A stretch of 35,364 nucleotides of DNA from RI-92 sp037384645 (GTDB taxonomy: Bacteria; Pseudomonadota; Gammaproteobacteria; UBA6429; Thiohalophilaceae), in the NCBI GenBank assembly GCA_037384645.1, contig JARRNT010000036.1, positions 1 through 35,364 on the forward strand, read 5' to 3'. Under the pieces are notes generated by a model. The model searched no databases. It saw only the letters and a list, made by a program, of their open reading frames with translations, and was not told the origin of the DNA. This document shows, piece by piece, positions 1 to 7,426 of this stretch (its first letter is position 1; each line of letters starts with the position of its first letter). The translations under genes were made by a program, and so were the position numbers.

Positions 1-503
1 CGGTAGTCTTCCAGCAATAGCGTAATACGGTCAGTCAAACCGGCTTGTTCAACCCGCGCCGTCGCCAGCGCGTGCTGTTCCTTCGAGATCGTCGTGCTGG
101 TGACCTGACAGCCATAGTGTTGTGCCGCATGGATCGCCAGCCCGCCCCAGCCGGTACCGATTTCCAGCAGATGCTCCCCGGGCTGTAAATCCAGCTTTTG
201 GCAAATACGGTCCAGGCGGTATTGCTGGGCTTCATCGAGGCTCATGTCCGCGCGGGCAAAGATGGCGCTGGAATACATCATGCGCTCGTCGAGCATCAGC
301 CTGAACAATTCATTACCCAGGTCATAATGCGCGGCGATGTTGCGACGGCTGCCGGTTTGAGTGTTGCGATTCAGCCAGTGCAGGATCTTTTGCAGGGGAC
401 GGGTGACCAGGGCAAGTCCACCTTCCATCTCATCCAGGACATGGCGATTCACCAGCAGCAGGCGCACCAGCCCGGTCAGGTCATCCGTGCTCCCATATAC
501 GAT
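1..503 (-). CDS. Cyclopropane-fatty-acyl-phospholipid synthase, C-terminal part of a frameshifted gene, partial at window edge
   Basis: This frame is open from about 503 down to the window edge and continues beyond it. It begins with the family-typical STDDLTGLVRLL segment and later gives the SAM-binding motif LEIGTGWGG, followed by the CQVTSTTISKEQ stretch of CFA synthases. These enzymes transfer a methylene group from S-adenosylmethionine to double bonds of membrane phospholipid acyl chains. The N-terminal half of the same protein lies in another reading frame (476-766), so the gene is disrupted unless the sequence is in error. It is the last visible gene of the lipid operon. The family call is firm; whether a functional protein is made is uncertain. 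Confidence 0.8.
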   Translation of the reverse strand, partial: MVYGSTDDLTGLVRLLLVNRHVLDEMEGGLALVTRPLQKILHWLNRNTQTGSRRNIAAHYDLGNELFRLMLDERMMYSSAIFARADMSLDEAQQYRLDRICQKLDLQPGEHLLEIGTGWGGLAIHAAQHYGCQVTSTTISKEQHALATARVEQAGLTDRITLLLEDY

Positions 504-766
504 TCACCGGCACCGATAGAACCCGCAAAGGCAATATCGCTGTAGAAGCGCGGGTCATGCACGTAAACGTTTATCTGCAGCTCGCAATGCTGGCGGGACT
601 GGCCAAAGCCATAAATTTCCCTGCCTTCGTGTAATAACAGCATCCCATCACGCAGCCCGGCAAGACGGTGTAGTACAGCCTTTTTAGCTACTCCGTCGAG
701 AAACCGGGGTTTGGGGGTGTGACCTGGTGCAATACGCGCTTCGAGTACGGACGTTCTGCTGTTCAT
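476..766 (-). CDS. Cyclopropane-fatty-acyl-phospholipid synthase, N-terminal fragment of a frameshifted gene
   Basis: These 96 residues match the N-terminal domain of long (about 400 aa) CFA synthases, including VHDPRFYSDIAFAGSIGAGESYM. The frame then runs into a stop at 476, while the expected continuation (STDDLTGLVRLL) is in a second frame from about 491 downward. Related proteins have roughly four more residues between the GESYM and STDDLT segments, so about 10 bases appear to be missing near 490-494. The start at 766 forms an ATGA overlap with the stop of the DUF1365 gene (763-765), so translation is coupled. It could be a real pseudogene or an assembly error. Confidence 0.75.
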   Translation of the reverse strand: MNSRTSVLEARIAPGHTPKPRFLDGVAKKAVLHRLAGLRDGMLLLHEGREIYGFGQSRQHCELQINVYVHDPRFYSDIAFAGSIGAGESYMGARMT

Positions 767-1557
767 GACGATTTCGCCTGGTTGGCGCCTCCGGAGTGTG
801 TGGTTTGCTGGGGGTGTGGATGCGAATAAAACGGGATTCGTTTAAGCCATAATCGGAATGCCTGCCAGTAGATACCGACGATGACCCTGGTAGTCATCAG
901 CGGATAGCGCAATAGCGCGCGGCTACAATGCCAGCTGGTCATGCTCTGCCGGGTGAGGCTCAGGGTGGCATCGAAGATGCGTTCCTGATCCTGCAGGTTG
1001 ATCATGTGGACATTCAGTCGCCCGGCGGGTGTACTGAAATACCACTGGTACTCTATGTCCATGGGCATGAATGGTGAGACATGAAAATCCTTGCGCATGG
1101 CAAAGCGCAAGTGGCGTTCGCCGTCCTGCTCAGCGTTAACGGGCAGGACATAGGCATGGCGTTCGCCCCAGGGGGTGTTGGTGATTTCCGCGACGATGGT
1201 CTCCACCCGGGTGTCATCTTTATCGTAACAGTAGTAAAAACTCACCGGGTTAAATACAAATCCGAAGTAGCGCAGATGGGTCAGCACACGGATCGGACCG
1301 GACGGGCGCCTGCCGGTGACCTGCTCGACCCGGTCCGCCACGGCCTGTTTCAGCGGCACGTTCGGATCACCAAGATAATCGCGTCGGCGAAACCGGGCGA
1401 GGGCGGGTCGGCGTATTGACCAGAACCAGCGTCTGGCAAAGACCTGCGCCAGTTCATCCAGGTCGAGATAGACGAAGAACAGGCGATAGCGGAAATGGTG
1501 CTGGCGTGGCGAAAAACGCCGGTGCCTAACTTGCCCTTCGTAAAGACAACTGTGCAT
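763..1557 (-). CDS. DUF1365 family protein, lipid-modification operon
   Basis: The protein of about 264 residues begins MHSCLYEGQVRHRRF and contains the hallmarks of DUF1365: YLDLDEL, LTHLRYFGFVFNPVSFYYCYD, EITNTPWGERHAY and the KDFHVSPFMPMD segment. The start at 1557 is preferred over 1587 because AAGGAG lies about 9 bases upstream of it. The gene overlaps the end of the FAD-oxidoreductase gene by about 30 bases and its stop overlaps the next start as ATGA. The biochemical activity of DUF1365 is not settled. It is habitually found with COG2907 oxidoreductases and CFA synthases, including in light- or singlet-oxygen-responsive loci, which suggests a role in modified (methylated, cyclopropane or furan) fatty acids. 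Confidence 0.88.
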   Translation of the reverse strand: MHSCLYEGQVRHRRFSPRQHHFRYRLFFVYLDLDELAQVFARRWFWSIRRPALARFRRRDYLGDPNVPLKQAVADRVEQVTGRRPSGPIRVLTHLRYFGFVFNPVSFYYCYDKDDTRVETIVAEITNTPWGERHAYVLPVNAEQDGERHLRFAMRKDFHVSPFMPMDIEYQWYFSTPAGRLNVHMINLQDQERIFDATLSLTRQSMTSWHCSRALLRYPLMTTRVIVGIYWQAFRLWLKRIPFYSHPHPQQTTHSGGANQAKSS

Positions 1558-2800
1558 GTTGTTGCTCCTTGAAATGTTGCAGGGCATCGAGCGCGCTGAC
1601 TACGCCGTCTTCGTGGAAACCAAAGCGCCAGTATGCGCCGCAATAATAAGTACGATTTACACCGTTAATCCTGCGCTGCCCGGCCTGGGCCGCCACGGCT
1701 GCGGGGGAGAAGACCGGGTGATGATAGGTCAGTCGCTTGAGGATTTTTGTCGGATCAATGGCACGGGTGTTGTTCAGGGTGACGCAAAACTGCACCGGGG
1801 CACGGATGGATTGCAGGATGTTCATGTTGTAGGACAGGGCGACGCGGTCCTGCTGCCGCGGCAGGATGTGGTAATTCCAGGCAGCCCAGGCCAGTTGGCG
1901 TTGTGGCAGGACGCTGGAGTCGGTGTGCAATACGGCCTCGTTTGCCTGGTAGGGGATGGCGCCGAGGATGCGCTGTTCCTCCGGGGAGGGATCACGCAGC
2001 AGACGTAAGGCCTGGTCACTATGGGTGGCAAAAAACACTGCGTCAAATCGCTCGGCGGCCTGACCCCGCGGTTTGACACTGACGTGGTCGGGGAAACGCG
2101 TAACGCTCTCGATGGGAGTACGCGTGCGGATACGATGGGCAAAGGGTGCGGTCAGTTTTTTTACATAGGACTGCGACCCCCCCTGGATGACATACCACTG
2201 CGGTCTTTCGTCCACGCTGAGCATGCCGTGGTTATGGAAAAAGCGAATAAAGAACTGTGCCGGAATGCGGTACATCTGCAGCGGATCGGCAGACCAGATC
2301 GCGGCGCCCATGGGGACCAGGTAATGTTCGATAAATTGTTCACTATAGCCGCCGCGATACAGAAATTCGCCGAGGCTGAGCGCACTGTCAGGCTGGTCCA
2401 GCAGTCCGGGGGCTTCGCGGTTAAAGCGCAGGATGTCCCGGAGCATGCGATAAAAACGTGGACGCAACAGGTTACGACGCTGGGCAAACAGGCTGTTGAG
2501 GGAGGTGCCATTGTATTCCAGGCCAGTCTTTTCACATTTCACACTGAAACTCATGGCTGAAGGCTGCACGGCAACATCCAGCTCCCGCAGCAATTGCGTG
2601 AAATGCGGGTAAGTCTTGTAGTTAAAGACAATGAACCCTGTATCCACTGTATACTGTTCGTCCTGCCAGGGAATCGTATGGGTGTGGGTGTGTCCACCGA
2701 CATAGTCATTGGCCTCAAACACGCTGACGTCATGTTCACGGCATAAATGCCAGGCAGCGACGTTGCCGGCAATTCCGGTGCCGATAATTGCAATTTTCAT
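1526..2800 (-). CDS. NAD(P)/FAD-dependent oxidoreductase, COG2907 amine-oxidase-like
   Basis: 424 residues. The N-terminus is a Rossmann dinucleotide-binding motif, IAIIGTGIAGNVAAWHL, followed by the acidic VFEANDYVGGHTHT segment typical of amine-oxidase or phytoene-desaturase-fold flavoproteins. Further family signatures are VDTGFIVFNYKTYPHF and the C-terminal YCGAYWRFGFHEDGVVSA, which closes the FAD site. The start at 2800 overlaps the desaturase stop as ATGA and has GAGG about 9 bases upstream. Members of this family sit beside DUF1365 and CFA synthase genes in many proteobacteria, where an oxidative step on a methylated or cyclopropane acyl chain has been proposed. The substrate is not determinable here. 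Confidence 0.9.
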   Translation of the reverse strand: MKIAIIGTGIAGNVAAWHLCREHDVSVFEANDYVGGHTHTHTIPWQDEQYTVDTGFIVFNYKTYPHFTQLLRELDVAVQPSAMSFSVKCEKTGLEYNGTSLNSLFAQRRNLLRPRFYRMLRDILRFNREAPGLLDQPDSALSLGEFLYRGGYSEQFIEHYLVPMGAAIWSADPLQMYRIPAQFFIRFFHNHGMLSVDERPQWYVIQGGSQSYVKKLTAPFAHRIRTRTPIESVTRFPDHVSVKPRGQAAERFDAVFFATHSDQALRLLRDPSPEEQRILGAIPYQANEAVLHTDSSVLPQRQLAWAAWNYHILPRQQDRVALSYNMNILQSIRAPVQFCVTLNNTRAIDPTKILKRLTYHHPVFSPAAVAAQAGQRRINGVNRTYYCGAYWRFGFHEDGVVSALDALQHFKEQQHAQLSLRRAS

Positions 2801-3759
2801 GAAGCCATCCTCTTGTCAGGTTTAAGCGGATATCGGCTGCGCACCTGCATCACCCGTTCGGGGACCGGTCGCAACGCCTCGATGAGCCCAACAAACTGCA
2901 GCAAACGCAGCAGGTAGTAGGTGAGATCAAATTCCCACCAGGCAAACCCCTGCCTGGCCGAACCCGGATAAAAGTGGTGATTGTTATGCCAGCCTTCACC
3001 AAAGGTCAGCAGGGCCAGCAACCAGTTATTGCGGCTGTCATCACGCGTAGCAAAGCGTCGATGCCCGAGGCTGTGGGCCAGGGAATTGATACTGAAAGTG
3101 ACGTGGTAAAGCACCACTGTGCTGATCACAAAACCCCAGACCAGCAGTTGCCAGCCGTTGGTTTCCAGTTCGGGCCAGTAATTCTCGAAGAGTTCGCCCA
3201 GGCCATACAGACCCAACGCCAGCAGGGCCGGGACGAGAGTATCGAAACGGTCCAGGAAGCGCAGCTCCGGGTAACGGGCAAAGTCCTGGATCCTGTCCAG
3301 GCGGCTGGCAAAGTTCTGACGCGACAGGAACCAGCCCATGTGACTCCATAAAAACCCGTGCCGGCGCGGTGAGTGCTCGTCACCGTCACGGTCGGCGTTG
3401 ACATGATGCAGACGATGGTGTGACGCCCACCACAGCGGGCCACGCTGCACCGCACTGGCACCGAGCAGGGCAAACACGAACTGAACCACCCTGCCAGTAC
3501 GGAATGCCTTGTGGGAAAAATAGCGATGATAAAAACCGGTGATGGCGAACATGCGAATGGCGTACAGCGCGATAGCCAGGCCAATAGCAACCGGGCTCCA
3601 GCCGACCACGAACACAAACAGCACGCACAGGTGCAGGCCGATAAATGGCACAGTACGCAGCCAGTCGATTTGTGGCGCGCTCTTGTCAGCGGCGCTTGCG
3701 GTATGGCTGGAGGCATCAAACCAGTAGCGCAGGCTGGCGGGGATCATGAAAAGTTTCAT
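2797..3759 (-). CDS. Membrane fatty-acid desaturase (acyl-CoA/phospholipid delta-9 type)
   Basis: 320 residues with all three histidine boxes of membrane di-iron desaturases: HRYFSH (78-83), HHRLHH (114-119) and HNNHH (258-262). The last is followed by the usual FYPGSARQGFAWWEFDLT segment. Hydrophobic stretches at about 38-75, 92-104, 175-190 and 206-222 form the membrane spans. The enzyme should introduce a double bond into an acyl chain using O2 and an electron donor. In this operon it could create the olefin that the CFA-type methyltransferases modify. The start at 3759 has GGGAG 9 bases upstream. It lies 6 bases after the lipocalin gene and overlaps the FAD-oxidoreductase start. Confidence 0.92.
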   Translation of the reverse strand: MKLFMIPASLRYWFDASSHTASAADKSAPQIDWLRTVPFIGLHLCVLFVFVVGWSPVAIGLAIALYAIRMFAITGFYHRYFSHKAFRTGRVVQFVFALLGASAVQRGPLWWASHHRLHHVNADRDGDEHSPRRHGFLWSHMGWFLSRQNFASRLDRIQDFARYPELRFLDRFDTLVPALLALGLYGLGELFENYWPELETNGWQLLVWGFVISTVVLYHVTFSINSLAHSLGHRRFATRDDSRNNWLLALLTFGEGWHNNHHFYPGSARQGFAWWEFDLTYYLLRLLQFVGLIEALRPVPERVMQVRSRYPLKPDKRMAS

Positions 3760-3765
3760 CGCTGT

Positions 3766-4287
3766 TTACTCCCAGTGTTGGGGGACCTTTATGACCTTGC
3801 TGACGTCATAACCCTGGTCCTGGATGATCTGCAGCAGCTTGCGATACCGATCGTCACTGATGGTGGGAGTGCGTGCCATGATCCAGACGTAGTCGCGCTT
3901 GAGCCGACCAATAATGGTTTCACTGTAACCGGCATTGACATAAACGATGCGGTAGTCGGCCTTGATCGGCCAGAAGAACTGCATCCCCCAGACGGCATTG
4001 GAGGTTTTGTCCTCGATATAGCCAGTCGGGTGATACACCTTCTTTTTACCGTCGAAACTGCCGTCACGAAAGCTGAATGTCGTGGCGATGGTCCCGTCCG
4101 GCTTGAGCCGGTAGGATTCGACGGCATTGTGCGCACCTTTTTCCAGCGAGGTGGGTATGCTGGCGATGACGTACCATTTGCCCATGAAGCGATGCAAATC
4201 GACATGACTGGCCGTCTGTATCGGCGGATAACTGGTACAGGCCGAGAGTGTCAGTGCAACTACAGGTAAAAGGATTCGTTTTAACAT
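3766..4287 (-). CDS. blc: Lipocalin family outer-membrane lipoprotein (Blc-like)
   Basis: 173 residues. The N-terminus is a lipoprotein signal with the lipobox LSAC, placing the lipidated cysteine at residue 17. The mature part has the lipocalin GxW motif (GKWYVIASIPT, about 36-46), then KKVYHPTGYIEDKTSNAVWGMQFFWP and the RDYVWIMARTP segment characteristic of bacterial lipocalin Blc. Blc-type proteins bind fatty acids or lysophospholipids at the outer membrane. The gene is 13 bases downstream of the DUF6134 gene and 6 bases upstream of the desaturase, so it is part of the lipid operon and may carry the modified lipids or their breakdown products. Confidence 0.9.
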   Translation of the reverse strand: MLKRILLPVVALTLSACTSYPPIQTASHVDLHRFMGKWYVIASIPTSLEKGAHNAVESYRLKPDGTIATTFSFRDGSFDGKKKVYHPTGYIEDKTSNAVWGMQFFWPIKADYRIVYVNAGYSETIIGRLKRDYVWIMARTPTISDDRYRKLLQIIQDQGYDVSKVIKVPQHWE

Positions 4288-4300
4288 GTTTGCTCGCCTG

Positions 4301-4945
4301 CTATTGAAGTTTGTAATGCAATACGTCGCCAGATTGAGTGGTCGACTTCAGTGCCAGCCATTCGTGCTGTGGTGAATACCACAGGTCAATGCTGAATTTG
4401 CTGGTGATGAGACGATACTGCCTGGCCGACACCTGCCGGCCGCGCACATCGATCTGATCCTGTCCAAGCGACTTGACCTGTACCGGCATGAGTTCCCCGG
4501 TCTGCGCGTTTAACAGCTGTTTGCTCTTGAGGATTGCCGGGTCCCAGTAGGCAAAGGTCCTGATGCAGCCGCCCAGCGATTCGCTGCCACTGGCGGTTCG
4601 CAATTGCAAAACACCGTTTTCCCGTGTGCCTTCGACGAATTCCCTGTCGCCATTGTCATCAGTCGTGGAACGAATGGAGTGCAGGCATTGTCCCTGCCAG
4701 ACCTCGTTGTTGTTGTGTTGGTAATGGTAGGCGTTAAAAAACAGCACGCGTACGTTGAATGTCGCGTCCACCGAGATGTAACGGGTCTTGTTGCGGGTAA
4801 AAACATCAAACTGGTGCTGACCAATCAATTTATCACCCAGGTACACATTGAAATTCCAGGACTGGTGCGAGGCGGCGAAGCTGGTTTGGCTCAGTAACAG
4901 CAGCAAACCGGTCAACACGCGGGAGCTAAGCTGTAACATGTTCAT
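4301..4945 (-). CDS. Secreted DUF6134-like protein
   Basis: 214 residues with a signal peptide (hydrophobic LLLLLSQTSFA, probable cleavage after the alanine near residue 25). The mature part is rich in beta-strand patterns: WNFNVYLGDKLIGQHQFDV, then a phased set of aromatic and charged strands ending in a WYSPQHEWLALKS hairpin. This resembles the DUF6134 family seen in COG2907/DUF1365 clusters. No catalytic motif is evident. The start overlaps the DUF1295 stop as ATGA, with GAGAGG upstream. It probably acts in the periplasm on, or as a carrier for, the products of this operon; that role is inferred from context only. Confidence 0.7.
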   Translation of the reverse strand: MNMLQLSSRVLTGLLLLLSQTSFAASHQSWNFNVYLGDKLIGQHQFDVFTRNKTRYISVDATFNVRVLFFNAYHYQHNNNEVWQGQCLHSIRSTTDDNGDREFVEGTRENGVLQLRTASGSESLGGCIRTFAYWDPAILKSKQLLNAQTGELMPVQVKSLGQDQIDVRGRQVSARQYRLITSKFSIDLWYSPQHEWLALKSTTQSGDVLHYKLQ

Positions 4946-5742
4946 ATATCTTGTCCTCTCAGTTTGTCACCGTCTGCTGAGGCATGCGGTCGCCAGGGCA
5001 GAAAGGCATTGGTGCGGGCGATGTAATCGGCGTAGGCCGGGCGACGTTGACTGATCGTCTGCTCGAGCATGACCACCCCGGAAAACTTTAATAACAACCA
5101 GGTCATCAGCAACGGTGAGACGATGCTCCACCAGGCGCCGGCACTGAGGCCAAACAGGTAAAAGCCCCACCAGATCAGGCATTCACCGAAATAATTGGGA
5201 TGCCGGGTGTAACGCCACAGGCCACGATCCATGACCTTGCCCTGGTTTGCCGGCAGGCGTTTGAAACGCGCCAGTTGCCAGTCGCCGACGGTCTCGAACA
5301 ACATGCCAACACTCCACAGGACAATGCCGGCGAGGTCCCAGCCGGACAGGGTGTGAGACACGGTCAGTGCCGGCCATAACGGCAGGGAAATGATCCAGGC
5401 AAGGCCAGCCTGGAACAAAAAGATGATAAACAGGCTCTTGAAGGCAAAATGCGGCTGGTATTTCTCGCGTATTTCCCGGTAGCGACGGTCTTCGGGTTCG
5501 CCCAGGTTACGCCAGGTCAGGTAAGCGGCCAGGCGCAGTGCCCAGATCAGTAACAGGGCCAGGATCAGTTTTGCCTGCCAGTCGTAATGCTGACTGGCGC
5601 TGACGTAGACGGCCGCGCCGGCCAGGAACAGCAACGACCAGATGTTGTCGACGATGCTGACGTCACGGCGCCATATGCTCAGGCCCCAGGTCAGGAAAGC
5701 CAGCAGACTCATTGCGAGTAATCCGTACAGATAGGTTGTCAT
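4942..5742 (-). CDS. DUF1295 family integral membrane protein (steroid 5-alpha-reductase/isoprenylcysteine methyltransferase-like)
   Basis: About 266 residues with at least six hydrophobic segments. The C-terminal half has the family signature GLWRYTRHPNYFGECLIWWGFYLFGL, shared by DUF1295, steroid 5-alpha-reductase C-terminal and ICMT-type proteins that use NADPH or SAM on lipophilic substrates. It is preceded by the LPANQGKVMDRG linker. I choose the start at 5742 (MTTYLYG) over 5748, because GGGAG then sits 7 bases upstream and the start overlaps the DUF2878 stop as ATGA. A reductive or methyl-transfer step on an acyl or isoprenoid lipid is likely, but the substrate is unknown. Confidence 0.88.
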   Translation of the reverse strand: MTTYLYGLLAMSLLAFLTWGLSIWRRDVSIVDNIWSLLFLAGAAVYVSASQHYDWQAKLILALLLIWALRLAAYLTWRNLGEPEDRRYREIREKYQPHFAFKSLFIIFLFQAGLAWIISLPLWPALTVSHTLSGWDLAGIVLWSVGMLFETVGDWQLARFKRLPANQGKVMDRGLWRYTRHPNYFGECLIWWGFYLFGLSAGAWWSIVSPLLMTWLLLKFSGVVMLEQTISQRRPAYADYIARTNAFLPWRPHASADGDKLRGQDI

Positions 5743-6281
5743 GCCCATTCTCCCGTCAGCCTGTTGGCATAACCGTTCAGGCGGCGTGAAAGTCGCGATA
5801 ATATCGGCGTGAATACGGCCCAGCCGATGGCGAGGGCCAGGTAGGCAGGCAATGGCTGGGGCACGCTCAGGGCACCGAGCCGGGCGCCGGCGTAATAGGC
5901 CAGTGGTCCGGCAATGGCGCCCAGCAGGCTGGCCAGTAACAGGTGTTGTTTAAGCCAGCCGAGTGACAGGTTCAGGGTGGTGGCGAACAGGGCCCACATG
6001 ATCACGATCCAGTAAGGTGCCGTATTTGTTGCCAGTATGCCGCTGTGGTAATCGAGCAGGGACTGCCAGACCAGCAGACTGTCCCAGAGCATGCCGATCA
6101 GCATGGCAACCAGGATGAGCGAGATTTCCTGCGAGGGTCGGCGTGCCTGCCAGACATGCCAGGCGATAATCGCGCCGGCAATCAATGCGCCGAGAGACGG
6201 ATGTCCGGCCGCACTGCTGAGTACGCAGGCAAACCAGCCGATCTGAAACAGGATGAAATTAATGAGATTGGGCATCAGCAT
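5739..6281 (-). CDS. DUF2878 family integral membrane protein
   Basis: 180 residues, almost wholly hydrophobic with about five or six predicted spans. It includes the DUF2878-type N-terminus (NLINFILFQIGWFACVLSSAAGHPSLG) and a central MLIGMLWDSLLVWQSLL segment. No enzymatic motif is visible. A second ATG at 6275 is an alternative start; neither has a strong ribosome-binding site. The gene lies about 65 bases after the short CFA-synthase-like gene and is coupled to DUF1295 by ATGA. Its recurrent neighbours are DUF1295 and CFA-type methyltransferases, so it is probably a membrane partner of lipid remodelling. The function is unknown. Confidence 0.82.
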   Translation of the reverse strand: MLMPNLINFILFQIGWFACVLSSAAGHPSLGALIAGAIIAWHVWQARRPSQEISLILVAMLIGMLWDSLLVWQSLLDYHSGILATNTAPYWIVIMWALFATTLNLSLGWLKQHLLLASLLGAIAGPLAYYAGARLGALSVPQPLPAYLALAIGWAVFTPILSRLSRRLNGYANRLTGEWA

Positions 6282-6345
6282 GGCGGTAATTTGTCACCTA
6301 AGGTTTCGTCTCCGGTATGAAACTGTCGCAGGGCAAACCGCTTCG

Positions 6346-7404
6346 CTATTGCGTCAGCGCAGGTTTTTCAAACAGGTAGTGGCTGACCCACCACTGCTGC
6401 CCGCGGTCGTAACCAAACAGTTCGGCACAGGCCATGAAAAACAGCCGCCAGCGGACCCACCAGGTCTGGACATTCTCAATTCCATAGACGTCTGCAAACA
6501 GCGCCATGACCTGGTGTTTATGCTGATCCATATTGTCCAGCCAGGCGTTGGCGGTTTTTTCGTAATGTGTGCCGTCCCAGCGCCAGCGTTGCAGGAATTT
6601 CAGTTCATCCTGGAACATCAATGGCAGATCGTCACTGGGCATCATGCCGCCGGTAAAAAAGTGGCGACTCATCCAGTCACTGGGACCATTGTCGACAAAC
6701 GGGTAAGGCACATCACGATGGACGAAGATATGTTTGAAAAAGAGACCGCCGGGTCTGAGCCAGTTGCTGATGCGACGGTAAAGCATCGGCCAGTTGCGCA
6801 TGTGTTCAAACATTTCCACCGATAGCACGCGGTCAAAGCGTTGATCGGCGAAATCCAGTTCATTGACGTCGCAGGTAATGATGTCGACGTTATCCAGCTT
6901 GCGCTTTTCCAGCTCGGCCTGGATATAGGCCTTTTGTGAATGTGAGTTGGAAACCGCGGTGATATGGCTGTCAGGATATTGTTCCGCCATGTACAGGGTC
7001 AGCGATCCCCAGCCACAACCCAGTTCGAGAATATCCTGTTGGTTATCGAGCCGGGCATGCTCGCAGGTCAGTTGCAGGGCAACGACTTCTGCCGCTGCCA
7101 GGCTTTCACAGCCTTGCGGCCAACAGGCGCTGCTGTACTTGCGCTGAGGTCCCAGCACGCATTCATAAAATTCGGCGGGAACTTCGTAGTGCTGTTCATT
7201 GGCCTTTTCCGGAACCAGCGCAACCGGTCCGTGCTTCATTTCCTGCACGAATTCATACTGAAGCTGGCTCATGGTTTCACAATCGCTACTGTGAATTTCA
7301 GCAAGGCGCTGCTTGAGCAGGTGGCGGATCCCACGACGGATAACCACATCGGGCACCAGTCCCTGTTCCGTCAAATCGAACGCGAGCATGCTTGAACTGT
7401 ACAT
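6346..7404 (-). CDS. CFA-synthase-like SAM-dependent methyltransferase, short form
   Basis: 352 residues. The SAM-binding core LELGCGWGSLTLYMAEQYP sits at about 125-143, followed by ITAVSNSHSQKAYI, DVNELDF and the strongly conserved FDRVLSVEMFEHMRNW segment. The region HRDVPYPF followed by FTGGMMPS is typical of the short CFAS/coclaurine-N-methyltransferase-like branch, which lacks the N-terminal domain of classical CFA synthase. AAGGAG lies about 7 bases upstream of the start, and the regulator gene ends only 22 bases earlier. It probably methylates or methylenates an unsaturated lipid, though the precise substrate may differ from phospholipid acyl chains. It is intact, unlike the classical CFA synthase at the left edge. 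Confidence 0.88.
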   Translation of the reverse strand: MYSSSMLAFDLTEQGLVPDVVIRRGIRHLLKQRLAEIHSSDCETMSQLQYEFVQEMKHGPVALVPEKANEQHYEVPAEFYECVLGPQRKYSSACWPQGCESLAAAEVVALQLTCEHARLDNQQDILELGCGWGSLTLYMAEQYPDSHITAVSNSHSQKAYIQAELEKRKLDNVDIITCDVNELDFADQRFDRVLSVEMFEHMRNWPMLYRRISNWLRPGGLFFKHIFVHRDVPYPFVDNGPSDWMSRHFFTGGMMPSDDLPLMFQDELKFLQRWRWDGTHYEKTANAWLDNMDQHKHQVMALFADVYGIENVQTWWVRWRLFFMACAELFGYDRGQQWWVSHYLFEKPALTQ

Positions 7405-7426
7405 AACTGACTCCTTTATAATCGGC

